Assembly: GCF_025149945.1 (NCBI RefSeq)
Contig: NZ_JALXVH010000011.1
Coordinates: forward strand, 1-57,964
Length of the DNA: 57,964 nucleotides
Source: Kocuria sp. p3-SID1428
Lineage (GTDB): Bacteria > Actinomycetota > Actinomycetes > Actinomycetales > Micrococcaceae
Direction: 5' to 3'
Part shown: in pieces, positions 8,274 to 17,641 of the stretch
Layout: each line of letters begins with the position of its first letter
Numbering within the stretch: the first letter of the stretch is position 1
Translations under genes and position numbers: made by a program
The notes under the pieces: generated by a model
What the model saw: the letters and a program-made list of their open reading frames with translations, nothing else
Told to the model about the DNA's origin: nothing
Databases searched by the model: none

Positions 8274-9119
8274 ATGGCATTCGACATCGACCGCTTCGCC
8301 GAGTCCTCCCACCGCGTCGCGTGGGAGGACCTCGACATGGACAGCTTCCGCAGGAACCCCCTGCCGGAGTCGTCGCTGCGGGTGCTGCGCTACATGTGCG
8401 ATGTCGAGTTCCACACCGTCTGCTACCTGCGCGATCTGCTGATCACCCCGTCGCACCACGACGAGGACGTCTCCGCGTTCATGACCATGTGGAACCGCGA
8501 GGAGTTCTGGCACGGCGAGGCGCTGGCGGAGGTGCTGGGGCTGCACGGAATCGTCGTGGACTACGACGAGATCAAGGCCAAGCGCGTGAAGCTGGGCTGG
8601 GCGGAGGCGCTCAAGCCGCTGAAGCAGTCGCTGCTGTCCACGCTGATCGGCCACGACTTCGTGGCCACGCACATGACCTGGGGCGCTGCGAACGAGTATT
8701 CGGCGGTGGCGGCCTACAAGCGGATGGCCGCGATCGAGAGCCACCCGGTGCTCTCGGAGCTGCTCGTGCGCATCGCCCGTCAGGAGTCGCGCCACGTGGC
8801 CTTCTACTCCACCCAGGCCCGGCAGCGCCTGGGGGATTCCGTCAAGGCCCAGCGCATCACCCGGCTCGCGCTGCGCAGCGCCTGGCGCCCGGTGGGCTCC
8901 GGCGTGATGAGCGATGAGGAGGTCCGCCACGTGATGGGCCACCTCTTCGCCGGTGAGGAGGGGCGTGCGGAGATGCGCAAGCTCGACGCCAACATCGCCC
9001 GTCTGCCCGGCATGGAGGGGCTCACCCTGTTCCAGGACGCCATCGGGCATGCCGAGCCCGCAGATCAGGAGACCGCCGGGCCCGGTGAGGCGGGATCGGC
9101 CCAGCGGCAGGTCGCATGA
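8274..9119 (+). CDS. ferritin-like diiron protein (putative O2-dependent lipid-modifying oxidase/desaturase)
   Basis: A 281-residue soluble four-helix protein with a complete E/ExxH/E/ExxH diiron pattern: Glu45; Glu77 and His80 (EEFWHGEAL); Glu141 (ANEYSAV); Glu171 and His174 (RQESRHVAFY). The spacings of 32, 64 and 30 residues are close to those of acyl-ACP desaturases and aldehyde-deformylating oxygenases, and EEFWHG recalls the EENRHG of desaturases. The gene starts 4 nt after the acyl reductase stop and overlaps the TetR start by 4 bp, so it is co-transcribed with both. Possible reactions are chain desaturation, vinyl-ether formation, or aldehyde oxidation/decarbonylation. None can be chosen from sequence alone. 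The C-terminal 25 residues are polar and disordered. Confidence 0.82.
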   Translation: MAFDIDRFAESSHRVAWEDLDMDSFRRNPLPESSLRVLRYMCDVEFHTVCYLRDLLITPSHHDEDVSAFMTMWNREEFWHGEALAEVLGLHGIVVDYDEIKAKRVKLGWAEALKPLKQSLLSTLIGHDFVATHMTWGAANEYSAVAAYKRMAAIESHPVLSELLVRIARQESRHVAFYSTQARQRLGDSVKAQRITRLALRSAWRPVGSGVMSDEEVRHVMGHLFAGEEGRAEMRKLDANIARLPGMEGLTLFQDAIGHAEPADQETAGPGEAGSAQRQVA

Positions 9120-9733
9120 GCTCGCAGCGACAGGAGGCCCCCGCGGGACCGGCACGGGGGCGAGCCGCCACGACGGATCGCAAGATCGTCGCGGCAGTCC
9201 TGTCGCTGCTCGTGCGGGAGGGCCCCGCGCGCGTCACGATCGAGTCGGTGGCCGCGGAGTCGGGGGTGGCCAAGACCTCGATCTACCGCCGCTACGCCAA
9301 TACCGAGGCCATGGTCGAGGACGTCCTGGAGCGCAGCCGCGACGCCCTGGCCCCGCGCCCGCTCGAGCTGCCCGAGGACGGCAGCTGGGATCAGCAGCAG
9401 TGGACCCACGCCCTCGACACGGCCGTGCGCGCCCTGATCCTCGATCTGGGCACGGGAACGGCCGTGGCGCTGCTGAGCCAGCCGACCTCCGAGACGGCCC
9501 GGATCCTGCGGGCGCACCTGGTCCGACCCCGGATCCTGCAGCTGCGCCGTCTGCTCGAGCTGCAGGTCGGGGCTGGGAGGCTGAGCCCGGAGCTGGACCT
9601 CGAGGTCGCGATCGACTTCGTGCTGGGCTCGGCCTACGTCCGCCTGGCGCGCGAGGGTGCGCTCGGGGAGCACTGGGCGCAGCAGGTCCGCGACGCGCTC
9701 GTCGGGCAGCTCGGGAGCAGTCGGAGCACCTGA
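9116..9733 (+). CDS. TetR-family transcriptional regulator
   Basis: A 205-residue TetR/AcrR regulator. The N-terminal helix-turn-helix spans about residues 22-65 (VTIESVAAESGVAKTSIYRRYAN), with the YRRY recognition-helix end typical of the family. The C-terminal helical ligand/dimer domain resembles TetR_C_11-type regulators. It is the last gene of the rightward arm, with its ATG overlapping the diiron gene stop (ATGA). It is the obvious candidate to bind the palindrome at 4911-4932 and so control both arms in response to a lipid-like ligand, but this is inference from position. Confidence 0.9.
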   Translation: MSSQRQEAPAGPARGRAATTDRKIVAAVLSLLVREGPARVTIESVAAESGVAKTSIYRRYANTEAMVEDVLERSRDALAPRPLELPEDGSWDQQQWTHALDTAVRALILDLGTGTAVALLSQPTSETARILRAHLVRPRILQLRRLLELQVGAGRLSPELDLEVAIDFVLGSAYVRLAREGALGEHWAQQVRDALVGQLGSSRST

Positions 9734-9737
9734 GGAC

Positions 9738-11123
9738 TCAGAGCCTCATCCGCTCATCGGGCCTGCGCCGCAGCTGGGACTCCAGGTAGTCCCTCGTGGC
9801 GACATCGGTGGGGACATCGGCCTTCCGCCGCTCGGAGAGGAACCAGCGGTGCTCCAGCACCTCGTGGACGATCTCGGCGGGCTCGCGCTTGGCGCGCAGC
9901 TCCGCGGGGACCGCCTGCATCATGGGCGAGAAGACCTCCTGCTTCCACAGGCTGGCGGTCATGTCGTCGGGCAGCCCCGGGTACAGGGCGCGGCCGAACT
10001 GGCGGATGTCCGTGAGGATGCGCCGCGCCTGGTTCTCCCGGGCGTGCAGACCGGTCAGGTTCAGCAGCTCGCGGGTGTGGTGCCCTGGCTCGACGACGCG
10101 CGGGATCAGCCTCACCACGCCGTCGTCGTCGGTGTCCAGCGAGGCCTCCTCCACGTCGAAGCCGAGGTCCTGAAGGCGCTGGACCCGCTCGGCCACCCGC
10201 CACTTCTGCTCATGGGGGAAGCGCTGCTCCCCGGTGAGCTCCTCCCAGAGGCGTTCGTAGCTCTCCGAGAGCCGGTTGGCGGTGGCGAACGGGTCCACCG
10301 GGGTCGAGGCGGTGGCCTCGGCCGGGAGCATTGTCAGCGCCTGGGTGGCGGCCGCCGGCTCGTAGCCGGGGCCGGAATGCGTGCCGCGGTCGTCGGGGTC
10401 GAGATGCTCGTCGCCGCGCAGGTCCTCGTGGATGTCTGCCGGGTCCCGGTCCTGCTCGAAGGCCGCCAGCAGGTCCATGAGCTCCCCGGCCACATTGGTC
10501 GTGGCCAGCTCCAGGTCGTAGTGGCGCTGCCCGTCGGTCAGGCGGGGGTGCAGCTCGCCGGTCTCGGCATCCACCAGGTAGGCGGCGAACGCCCCGGCGT
10601 CGCGCAGGAAGAGGGTGTTCGACAAGGAGACGTCCCCCCAGTAGAAGCCGGCCAGGTGCAGCTGGACCAGCAGCAGCGCCAGGGCATCCACGAGCTTGTT
10701 CGCGATCTCGGCGTCCGGATTGTCCGAGAACAGCACCCGGTAGGGCAGGGAGAAGGCCAGATGCTCCGTGAGCAGCACCGCAGGCAGCTCGGTGCCGTCC
10801 GGCGCACGTCGATCGGTGACCACGGCGACCGGCACGACCGACGGCGTGCCCATGTGCCGCAGTCGGCGCAGGACCTCGTACTCCCGCGAGGCATTGCGGG
10901 CCGTGGTCTCCTTGGCGGCCAGGACGCGCTCGCCCACCCGGGCGAATCGCACGACGTGACGGGAGATGCCCCGGGGGTAGGCCACCAGGACGTCCTCGGG
11001 CCACTCGGCCAGCGGTACCTGCCACGGCAGATCCAGCAGCTCGGGCTGGGGGAAGCCGGTCTGGATGGATACGCGGCGCCCGAGGCGATGCGTCTCGGGC
11101 GCGGCGGTGGGGGACTCCGACAT
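9738..11123 (-). CDS. DUF4032 protein with kinase-like N-terminal domain
   Basis: A 461-residue actinobacterial DUF4032 protein. Residues 1-200 look like a lipopolysaccharide-kinase/protein-kinase-like fold: a Lys-containing strand LAAKETTAR, then a catalytic-loop-like GFYWGDVSLSNTLF and a following YLVDAETGE in the place of the metal-binding DFG. The DUF4032 region covers about residues 230-440 and is rich in conserved Arg and Trp (ARENQARRILTDIRQFGRALYPG). Actual kinase activity is unproven. The start at 11123 is supported by a leaderless-type TAGGCT 8 nt upstream rather than a Shine-Dalgarno. It converges with the TetR gene, with only 4 bp between stops, and is divergent from the sugar importer. 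Confidence 0.82.
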   Translation of the reverse strand: MSESPTAAPETHRLGRRVSIQTGFPQPELLDLPWQVPLAEWPEDVLVAYPRGISRHVVRFARVGERVLAAKETTARNASREYEVLRRLRHMGTPSVVPVAVVTDRRAPDGTELPAVLLTEHLAFSLPYRVLFSDNPDAEIANKLVDALALLLVQLHLAGFYWGDVSLSNTLFLRDAGAFAAYLVDAETGELHPRLTDGQRHYDLELATTNVAGELMDLLAAFEQDRDPADIHEDLRGDEHLDPDDRGTHSGPGYEPAAATQALTMLPAEATASTPVDPFATANRLSESYERLWEELTGEQRFPHEQKWRVAERVQRLQDLGFDVEEASLDTDDDGVVRLIPRVVEPGHHTRELLNLTGLHARENQARRILTDIRQFGRALYPGLPDDMTASLWKQEVFSPMMQAVPAELRAKREPAEIVHEVLEHRWFLSERRKADVPTDVATRDYLESQLRRRPDERMRL

Positions 11124-11297
11124 GGCACAAGAGCCTACTCGCACCCTGATCGGCTCAGCCGATGGTCGCAGCGCCCGCATCGGCCGAGCTCCCCGACCAC
11201 ACGGCGTGTCTCGGGTCACAAGGGACCCTTCCAATCTACGGTCAGAGGCCAGGCGGTTCAGTCAATGACTGCATCGCGCCAGATCAGATGGAGGATT

Positions 11298-12584
11298 ATG
11301 GTGGCTCGGAGACTGCTTGCGGGCGACGCAGGCGAGGGCGCTCCGGTCTCGCGCGGCGTGACGCGACGGACCGCGCTGACCGGAGGCCTGGCCCTGACTG
11401 CCCTCGGGGCGCTGAGCGCCTGCACCGAATCGGGCGCCGGTCTGGGACTCGGTGCGGGAACGCTGAAGATCCAGGCCGGTGACGACGAGATCCCCGGCCT
11501 GCGGCGCATCGCCGAGGGATTCACGCAGCAGACGGGCGTGAACGTCGAGTACATCCAGCGGGAGATCAACGCCGATTCGATCTCGGACTTCATCGCCCAG
11601 GCGCCCATGGGGCAGGCGCCGGACATCATCATCTCGCCGCACGACAACCTGGGACAGCTCGCCTCCAACGGCGTCATCGCTCCTGTGGAGCTGGGGGATC
11701 GGGCACAGGACTTCACGGACAACGCGCGCACCGCGACGCGCTACGACGGGGTGTCCTACGGCGTCCCCTATGCCGTGGAATGCGTTGCGCTGATCCGCAA
11801 CGACGAGATCACCCGGGAGCAGCCGGAGACCTTCGACGACCTGCGGCGGATCGGGCGGGCGCTGATGGAGCAGGAAGGCCTCGCGTATCCGCTGGCTGTC
11901 TCCCAATCGCCCACCTCGGGGGACCCCTATCATCTCTATCCCATCCAGACGTCCTTCGGCGCGGAGGTCTTCCATCGCACCGAGGACGGGGAGTACACGC
12001 CCGATCTGGCCATGGGCGGACGTCAGGGAGAGGCCTTCGCCACATACCTGGCCGAGCTGGGGGCGGCAGGCGATGTGCAGACATCCATGACTCGCGACGT
12101 GGCGACCGAGGCCTTCCTCGGCGCCGACACCGCCTTCCTCATCGGCGGGCCCTGGGAGCTGGCCGAGATCGAAGCCGCAGGGATGGACTGCACCGTCGTC
12201 CCTGTCCCGCCTGCCGGAGACCGCGAAGCGCGTCCCTTCGCCGGCGTGCAGGCGCTGTTCGTCAACGCCCACGCCGCCAATCCGGTGGCAGCGCAGGACT
12301 TCGTGACCAACTGGGTCACGACGACATCGGCGCAGACCGCCCTGTATGAGTCCACCGGGCGACCACCAGCCTCCCTCTCGGCAGTCGAGGCCATGGAGGG
12401 CGACCCCATGCGCACCGAATACGCGCGCATCGCAGCTGAGTTCGCCGTTCCCATGCCCTCGATCCCGGCCATGGGAGCGGTCTGGAACTTCTGGGGCATC
12501 TCCGAGAACGCCATCCTGGACGGACGCGCTGAGCCGATCCCGCAATGGGAGTCCATGATCGAGAACATCGAGGGGCAGATCTGA
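11298..12584 (+). CDS. ABC sugar importer, MalE-type solute-binding lipoprotein
   Basis: A 428-residue extracellular solute-binding protein of family 1 (maltose/maltodextrin or trehalose-like). The signal region has a twin-arginine (TRRTALTGG), a hydrophobic stretch and a lipobox LSAC with Cys42, predicting export, probably by Tat, and lipid anchoring. Mature-domain features include the VPYAVE segment, AFLIGGPWEL and a C-terminal WESMIENI. GGAGG lies 3 nt before the ATG at 11298 and 6 nt before an in-frame GTG at 11301, so the GTG may be the true start. It is the first gene of a three-gene importer operon, and its stop overlaps the MalF-like start (TGATG). The ligand is not determined. The neighbouring otsAB genes make trehalose or maltose plausible. 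Confidence 0.9.
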   Translation: MVARRLLAGDAGEGAPVSRGVTRRTALTGGLALTALGALSACTESGAGLGLGAGTLKIQAGDDEIPGLRRIAEGFTQQTGVNVEYIQREINADSISDFIAQAPMGQAPDIIISPHDNLGQLASNGVIAPVELGDRAQDFTDNARTATRYDGVSYGVPYAVECVALIRNDEITREQPETFDDLRRIGRALMEQEGLAYPLAVSQSPTSGDPYHLYPIQTSFGAEVFHRTEDGEYTPDLAMGGRQGEAFATYLAELGAAGDVQTSMTRDVATEAFLGADTAFLIGGPWELAEIEAAGMDCTVVPVPPAGDREARPFAGVQALFVNAHAANPVAAQDFVTNWVTTTSAQTALYESTGRPPASLSAVEAMEGDPMRTEYARIAAEFAVPMPSIPAMGAVWNFWGISENAILDGRAEPIPQWESMIENIEGQI

Positions 12585-14188
12585 TGACCGATTCCTCAGA
12601 GACTGCCGAGGCGGTCGAGAAGCAGGGTGGGACGAGTCCCCGCCGGTCCCATTCGAGGGGCTTCGGAGCGGGATTCCTCGTCAAGCTCGGACTCATGGCC
12701 CTGGTCAACGCCTTCGGGATCTACGGCATCGTGGTCTCGGCCATGGTCGGCAGCTGGGCCATCTGCCTCTTCCTGGCGATCGCTCTGATCCTCGCCGATG
12801 TGATCTATTTCGTGCCCGCACGGCGGCTGCTGCCCGGCAAGTACCTCTATCCGGGCCTGCTCATGCTGGTGGTGTTCCAGGTCTTCGTCATCCTCTACAC
12901 CGGGATGACCGCATTCACGAACTACGGAGACGGGCACAACGGGTCCAAGGAGGACGCCGTCGCGCAGCTGACCACCACGTACGAGCAGCGGGTGGAAGGC
13001 GCCCCGGAGCGAGTCGTGACGGTGCTGCGCGAGGACGACGGCGATCTCGCACTGGCTGCGGTGCAGGGCGAGGAGGTGGAGGTCGGATCCGCTGATCAGC
13101 CCTTGACCGTGGACACCTCGGCGCGCACCGACGGCGATCGAGTCACCTCGGTCGACGGCTACGACGTCCTGGACTACGCCCAGGTCGCTTCCTCCGCCCA
13201 GGAGCTCGCCGAGCTGCGGGTCCCGGTGTCCGAGGATCCCGTCGACGGCGCTCTGCGCACTGCGGATGGCCGCACCGCCTACGTGTGGGAGCCCACGCTG
13301 AGCTACGACGAGGCGACCGACTCGATGATCGCCGATGACGGCACCGTGTACCGCGACACCGGGGAGGGCGCCTTCGTCTCCGAGGACGGAGAGGAGCTGC
13401 GTCCCGGTTGGCGGGAGTTCGTGGGCTTCAAGAACTTCGCTGCGATCTTCGATCCCGCTGTGCTGGGCGGACCCTTCGTGTCGGTCACGCTGTGGACCTT
13501 CGCCTTCGCTGTCCTGTCGGTCGCCCTGACGTTCTTCCTGGGGCTGCTGCTGGCGATCCTGCTCAACGACCCCCAGCTGCGCGGCCGAGGGATCTACCGA
13601 GCGATCCTCTTCCTGCCGTACGCCTTCCCCATGTTCCTCTCGGCATTGATCTGGGCTGGGCTGCTGAACACGGACTACGGCTGGATCAACCAGACGCTGC
13701 TGGGCGGAGCAGGCATTCCCTGGCTGGAGAATGCCTGGCTGGCCAGGGCCTCTGTGCTGCTGGTCAACCTCTGGCTGGGCTTCCCCTACATGTTCCTCAT
13801 CTGCACCGGCGCCCTGCAGTCGATCCCGTCGGAGATCTACGAATCGGCCTCGATGGACGGCGCCGGACCGGTCCGTCGCTTCCGCTCGATCACGCTGCCC
13901 ATGCTCATGGTGGCCGTGGGCCCTCTGCTGATCGCCTCGTTCGCCATGAACTTCAACAACTTCAACGTGATCTACCTGCTCACCGGCGGCGGACCTGTGG
14001 ACCTCGAGTCCACCACGGGAGTCGGCGGGACGGACATCCTGATCACGTTCGTCTATAAGATCGCGTTCGCGGGCGGCACCAATGACTACGGTCTCGCGGC
14101 GGCCCTTTCGATCCTCATCTTCCTGATGGTCGCGCTGATCTCGCTGCTGACCTTCCGCCGATCCCAGGCTCTCGAGGAGATCAACTGA
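12584..14188 (+). CDS. ABC sugar importer permease, MalF-like
   Basis: A 534-residue inner-membrane permease. Three N-terminal membrane helices (about residues 20-110) are followed by a roughly 165-residue extracytoplasmic insertion (about 116-281). The conserved transporter core comes next, with the EAA loop EIYESASMDGAGPVRRF that docks on the ATPase. The large loop between TM3 and TM4 corresponds to the P2 domain that distinguishes MalF from most sugar permeases, which supports a maltose-type system. It is translationally coupled to the binding protein and followed after 1 nt by the MalG-like gene. No ATPase gene is adjacent, so a shared MsiK/MalK-type ATPase encoded elsewhere probably energises it. 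Confidence 0.92.
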   Translation: MTDSSETAEAVEKQGGTSPRRSHSRGFGAGFLVKLGLMALVNAFGIYGIVVSAMVGSWAICLFLAIALILADVIYFVPARRLLPGKYLYPGLLMLVVFQVFVILYTGMTAFTNYGDGHNGSKEDAVAQLTTTYEQRVEGAPERVVTVLREDDGDLALAAVQGEEVEVGSADQPLTVDTSARTDGDRVTSVDGYDVLDYAQVASSAQELAELRVPVSEDPVDGALRTADGRTAYVWEPTLSYDEATDSMIADDGTVYRDTGEGAFVSEDGEELRPGWREFVGFKNFAAIFDPAVLGGPFVSVTLWTFAFAVLSVALTFFLGLLLAILLNDPQLRGRGIYRAILFLPYAFPMFLSALIWAGLLNTDYGWINQTLLGGAGIPWLENAWLARASVLLVNLWLGFPYMFLICTGALQSIPSEIYESASMDGAGPVRRFRSITLPMLMVAVGPLLIASFAMNFNNFNVIYLLTGGGPVDLESTTGVGGTDILITFVYKIAFAGGTNDYGLAAALSILIFLMVALISLLTFRRSQALEEIN

Positions 14189-14189
14189 C

Positions 14190-15083
14190 ATGACCAGCAC
14201 CTCAGGATCCCGCCTTCGGCGGCGTCGCCGTACGGCCCACGCCCGTTCCAACGCCTGGTGGAGACACGTGGCGGCCGTGGCCATGTGCGTGTTCGCGCTC
14301 TTCCCGCTCGTCTACGCACTGTCTGCCTCGCTGTCTGCTTCCGGATCCCTGGTGGGCTCGAATCAGCTGTTCGCCTCGATCACCGGTGCGAACTACCAGC
14401 AGCTGTTCTCCGACCCGCAGAACCCGTTCCCGCGCTGGTTCCTCAACTCCATGCTGGTCTCCACCCTCACCGCAATCGGCACCGTGCTCATGGGGGCGGC
14501 CGCCGCCTACTCGTTCTCGCGATTCAGCTTCCGCGGCAGGAAGCAGGGCCTGATGGCGCTGCTGATTGTCCAGATGTTCCCGCAGCTGCTGGCCTTCGTG
14601 GCGATCTTCCTGCTGCTGTTCGCCATCTCGGAGGTCTACCCGTTCCTGGGACTGAACTCGCGCTTCGGCCTGATCGCCGTCTATCTGGGCGGGGCACTGG
14701 GGGCGAACACGTTCCTGATGTACGGCTTCTTCAATACCATCCCCCGCGACCTGGACGAGGCGGCGACGCTGGATGGGGCGAGCCACGCCCAGATCTACTG
14801 GCGAATGATCCTGCCGCTCGTGACGCCGATCATCGTCGTCGTGGGGATGCTGTCGTTCATCGCGTCGTTCTCCGATTTCCTGCTGGCGCAGATCGTCCTG
14901 CAGGACCCGAGGCAATACACGCTCGCGGTGGGCCTCTACCAGTTCGTCTCGGTCGATTTCGGGGCGGACTGGGGAGTCTTCACGGCAGGAGCCGTGCTCT
15001 CGGCGCTGCCGGTCGTGCTGCTGTTCCTCTTCCTGCAGCGCTACATCGTGGCCGGACTGACCGGCGGGGCGGTCAAGGGCTGA
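14190..15083 (+). CDS. ABC sugar importer permease, MalG-like
   Basis: A 297-residue permease of the MalG/BPD_transp_1 type. It has a basic cytoplasmic N-terminus, six predicted membrane helices and the EAA loop DLDEAATLDGASHAQIYWRM near residues 188-207. The C-terminus ends YIVAGLTGGAVKG, the form typical of MalG proteins. It is the last gene of the operon. Its stop lies 12 bp from the stop of the convergent otsB gene, and a small hairpin covers both ends. It forms the translocation pore with the preceding permease. Substrate specificity is inferred only from the family. Confidence 0.93.
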   Translation: MTSTSGSRLRRRRRTAHARSNAWWRHVAAVAMCVFALFPLVYALSASLSASGSLVGSNQLFASITGANYQQLFSDPQNPFPRWFLNSMLVSTLTAIGTVLMGAAAAYSFSRFSFRGRKQGLMALLIVQMFPQLLAFVAIFLLLFAISEVYPFLGLNSRFGLIAVYLGGALGANTFLMYGFFNTIPRDLDEAATLDGASHAQIYWRMILPLVTPIIVVVGMLSFIASFSDFLLAQIVLQDPRQYTLAVGLYQFVSVDFGADWGVFTAGAVLSALPVVLLFLFLQRYIVAGLTGGAVKG

Positions 15084-15101
15084 GCGCCACTGGGCTCAGC
15101 C
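15078..15101. terminator. short bidirectional hairpin between malG-like gene and otsB
   Basis: A 7-bp stem GGCTGAG/CTCAGCC with a 10-nt loop spans the 12-bp gap between convergent stop codons. The stem is short and lacks a T-tract, so strength is doubtful. Confidence 0.4.
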
Positions 15102-15905
15102 GAGAGCCTCGGCCCGCAGTTGCGCGAACTGCGTCAGCATCCGCGCCAGGGCCTCGGGGGACGCCACGCGGAATGGGGCGATCGTCTCCTTGTCGCCGAC
15201 CTTCACCCCGACGTCCTGGGGGCGCAGCGCTCGCATGCCGTCCTCGTCGGTGACGTCATCGCCCACGAACAGCGCCGCATCCGCACCGGTGGCCCGGAGC
15301 AGCGCCTCGACGCCCTCGCCCTTGGTGGCCGAGAGCACCGAGCACTCCATGACCTGCTGACCTGGGGTGATGCGCAGCCCGTCGAGCGCCTCGAAGCGCT
15401 CGAGCATCTCGGCCAGCGCCTGATCCGACAGGGACTGATCCTTCATGGGGCGGGTGTGCAGGCACACCCCGGCGGGCTTGAGCTCGGCCTTGGCGCCGGG
15501 GTAGCGCTCGACGACCTCGCGCACGGCGTCCACAGCGCGGTCCAGTGCCACGAGCTGCTCACCGGACAGGCGGATGGCGGTGTCGCCGGCGTCGGGCCCG
15601 AGCGGATGCAGGTCCAGCTCGGCCCCGTGGGACCCGGAGAGCAGCTTGGTGCGGTCCGTGTCCACGACGGAGCGCAGGAAGCTCAGGTCCCGCCCGGAGA
15701 TGATGCCCACGTGGGTGGATTCCATGGCGGCCAGCCGGTCGAGCGCCTCCTGGGATTCGGGCAGCGCCCGGGAGTCCTGAGGGTCTTCGGTGAACGGCGC
15801 CAGGGTGCCGTCGAAGTCGAAGGCGGCCAGCAGGACGGGCGCCTGTGCCAGACGCTGCAGGGCCTCCAGGAGCTCAGGAGCGAGGGCGTCGTCAGGGGAG
15901 GTCAT
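15096..15905 (-). CDS. otsB: trehalose-6-phosphate phosphatase
   Basis: A 269-residue HAD-superfamily phosphatase that removes phosphate from trehalose-6-phosphate, the second step of the OtsA-OtsB route. Motif I is DFDGTLAPF with the nucleophile and acid/base Asp. IISGRD and GSHGAE are characteristic of trehalose phosphatases, and the metal-binding motif is GDDVTDED. It lies 4 nt downstream of otsA on the same strand, so the two form one operon. Length is normal. It is cytosolic. The pair makes trehalose as a compatible solute and as a precursor of envelope glycolipids in actinobacteria. Confidence 0.95.
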   Translation of the reverse strand: MTSPDDALAPELLEALQRLAQAPVLLAAFDFDGTLAPFTEDPQDSRALPESQEALDRLAAMESTHVGIISGRDLSFLRSVVDTDRTKLLSGSHGAELDLHPLGPDAGDTAIRLSGEQLVALDRAVDAVREVVERYPGAKAELKPAGVCLHTRPMKDQSLSDQALAEMLERFEALDGLRITPGQQVMECSVLSATKGEGVEALLRATGADAALFVGDDVTDEDGMRALRPQDVGVKVGDKETIAPFRVASPEALARMLTQFAQLRAEALG

Positions 15906-15909
15906 GGGC

Positions 15910-17430
<1,521 letters not shown>

Positions 17431-17641
17431 GGTGCACTCCTCCATCGGGTGATCTGCTGACTCCAGTCTAGGTCTGCGCGCCTCGCCCGGGCCCGGGGAT
17501 CCTGCAGGCCCTCTGGATGGTTCCTGAGCGCGAGGGCTGCGGCTTCGACGGCTACCCTGGTCGGTGAGACCGCCCGAGCCCGCGGCACGCCCCCGAGCAC
17601 CGCGATGCCTCGACCCCCGACCTTCAGGTAGAAGAGGACCC

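Noticed and set aside
9657..11297. N-terminal extension of the sugar-binding lipoprotein by some 540 codons
   Set aside because: This stretch is antisense to the DUF4032 gene. The lipoprotein's signal sequence and GGAGG place its start at 11298 or 11301.
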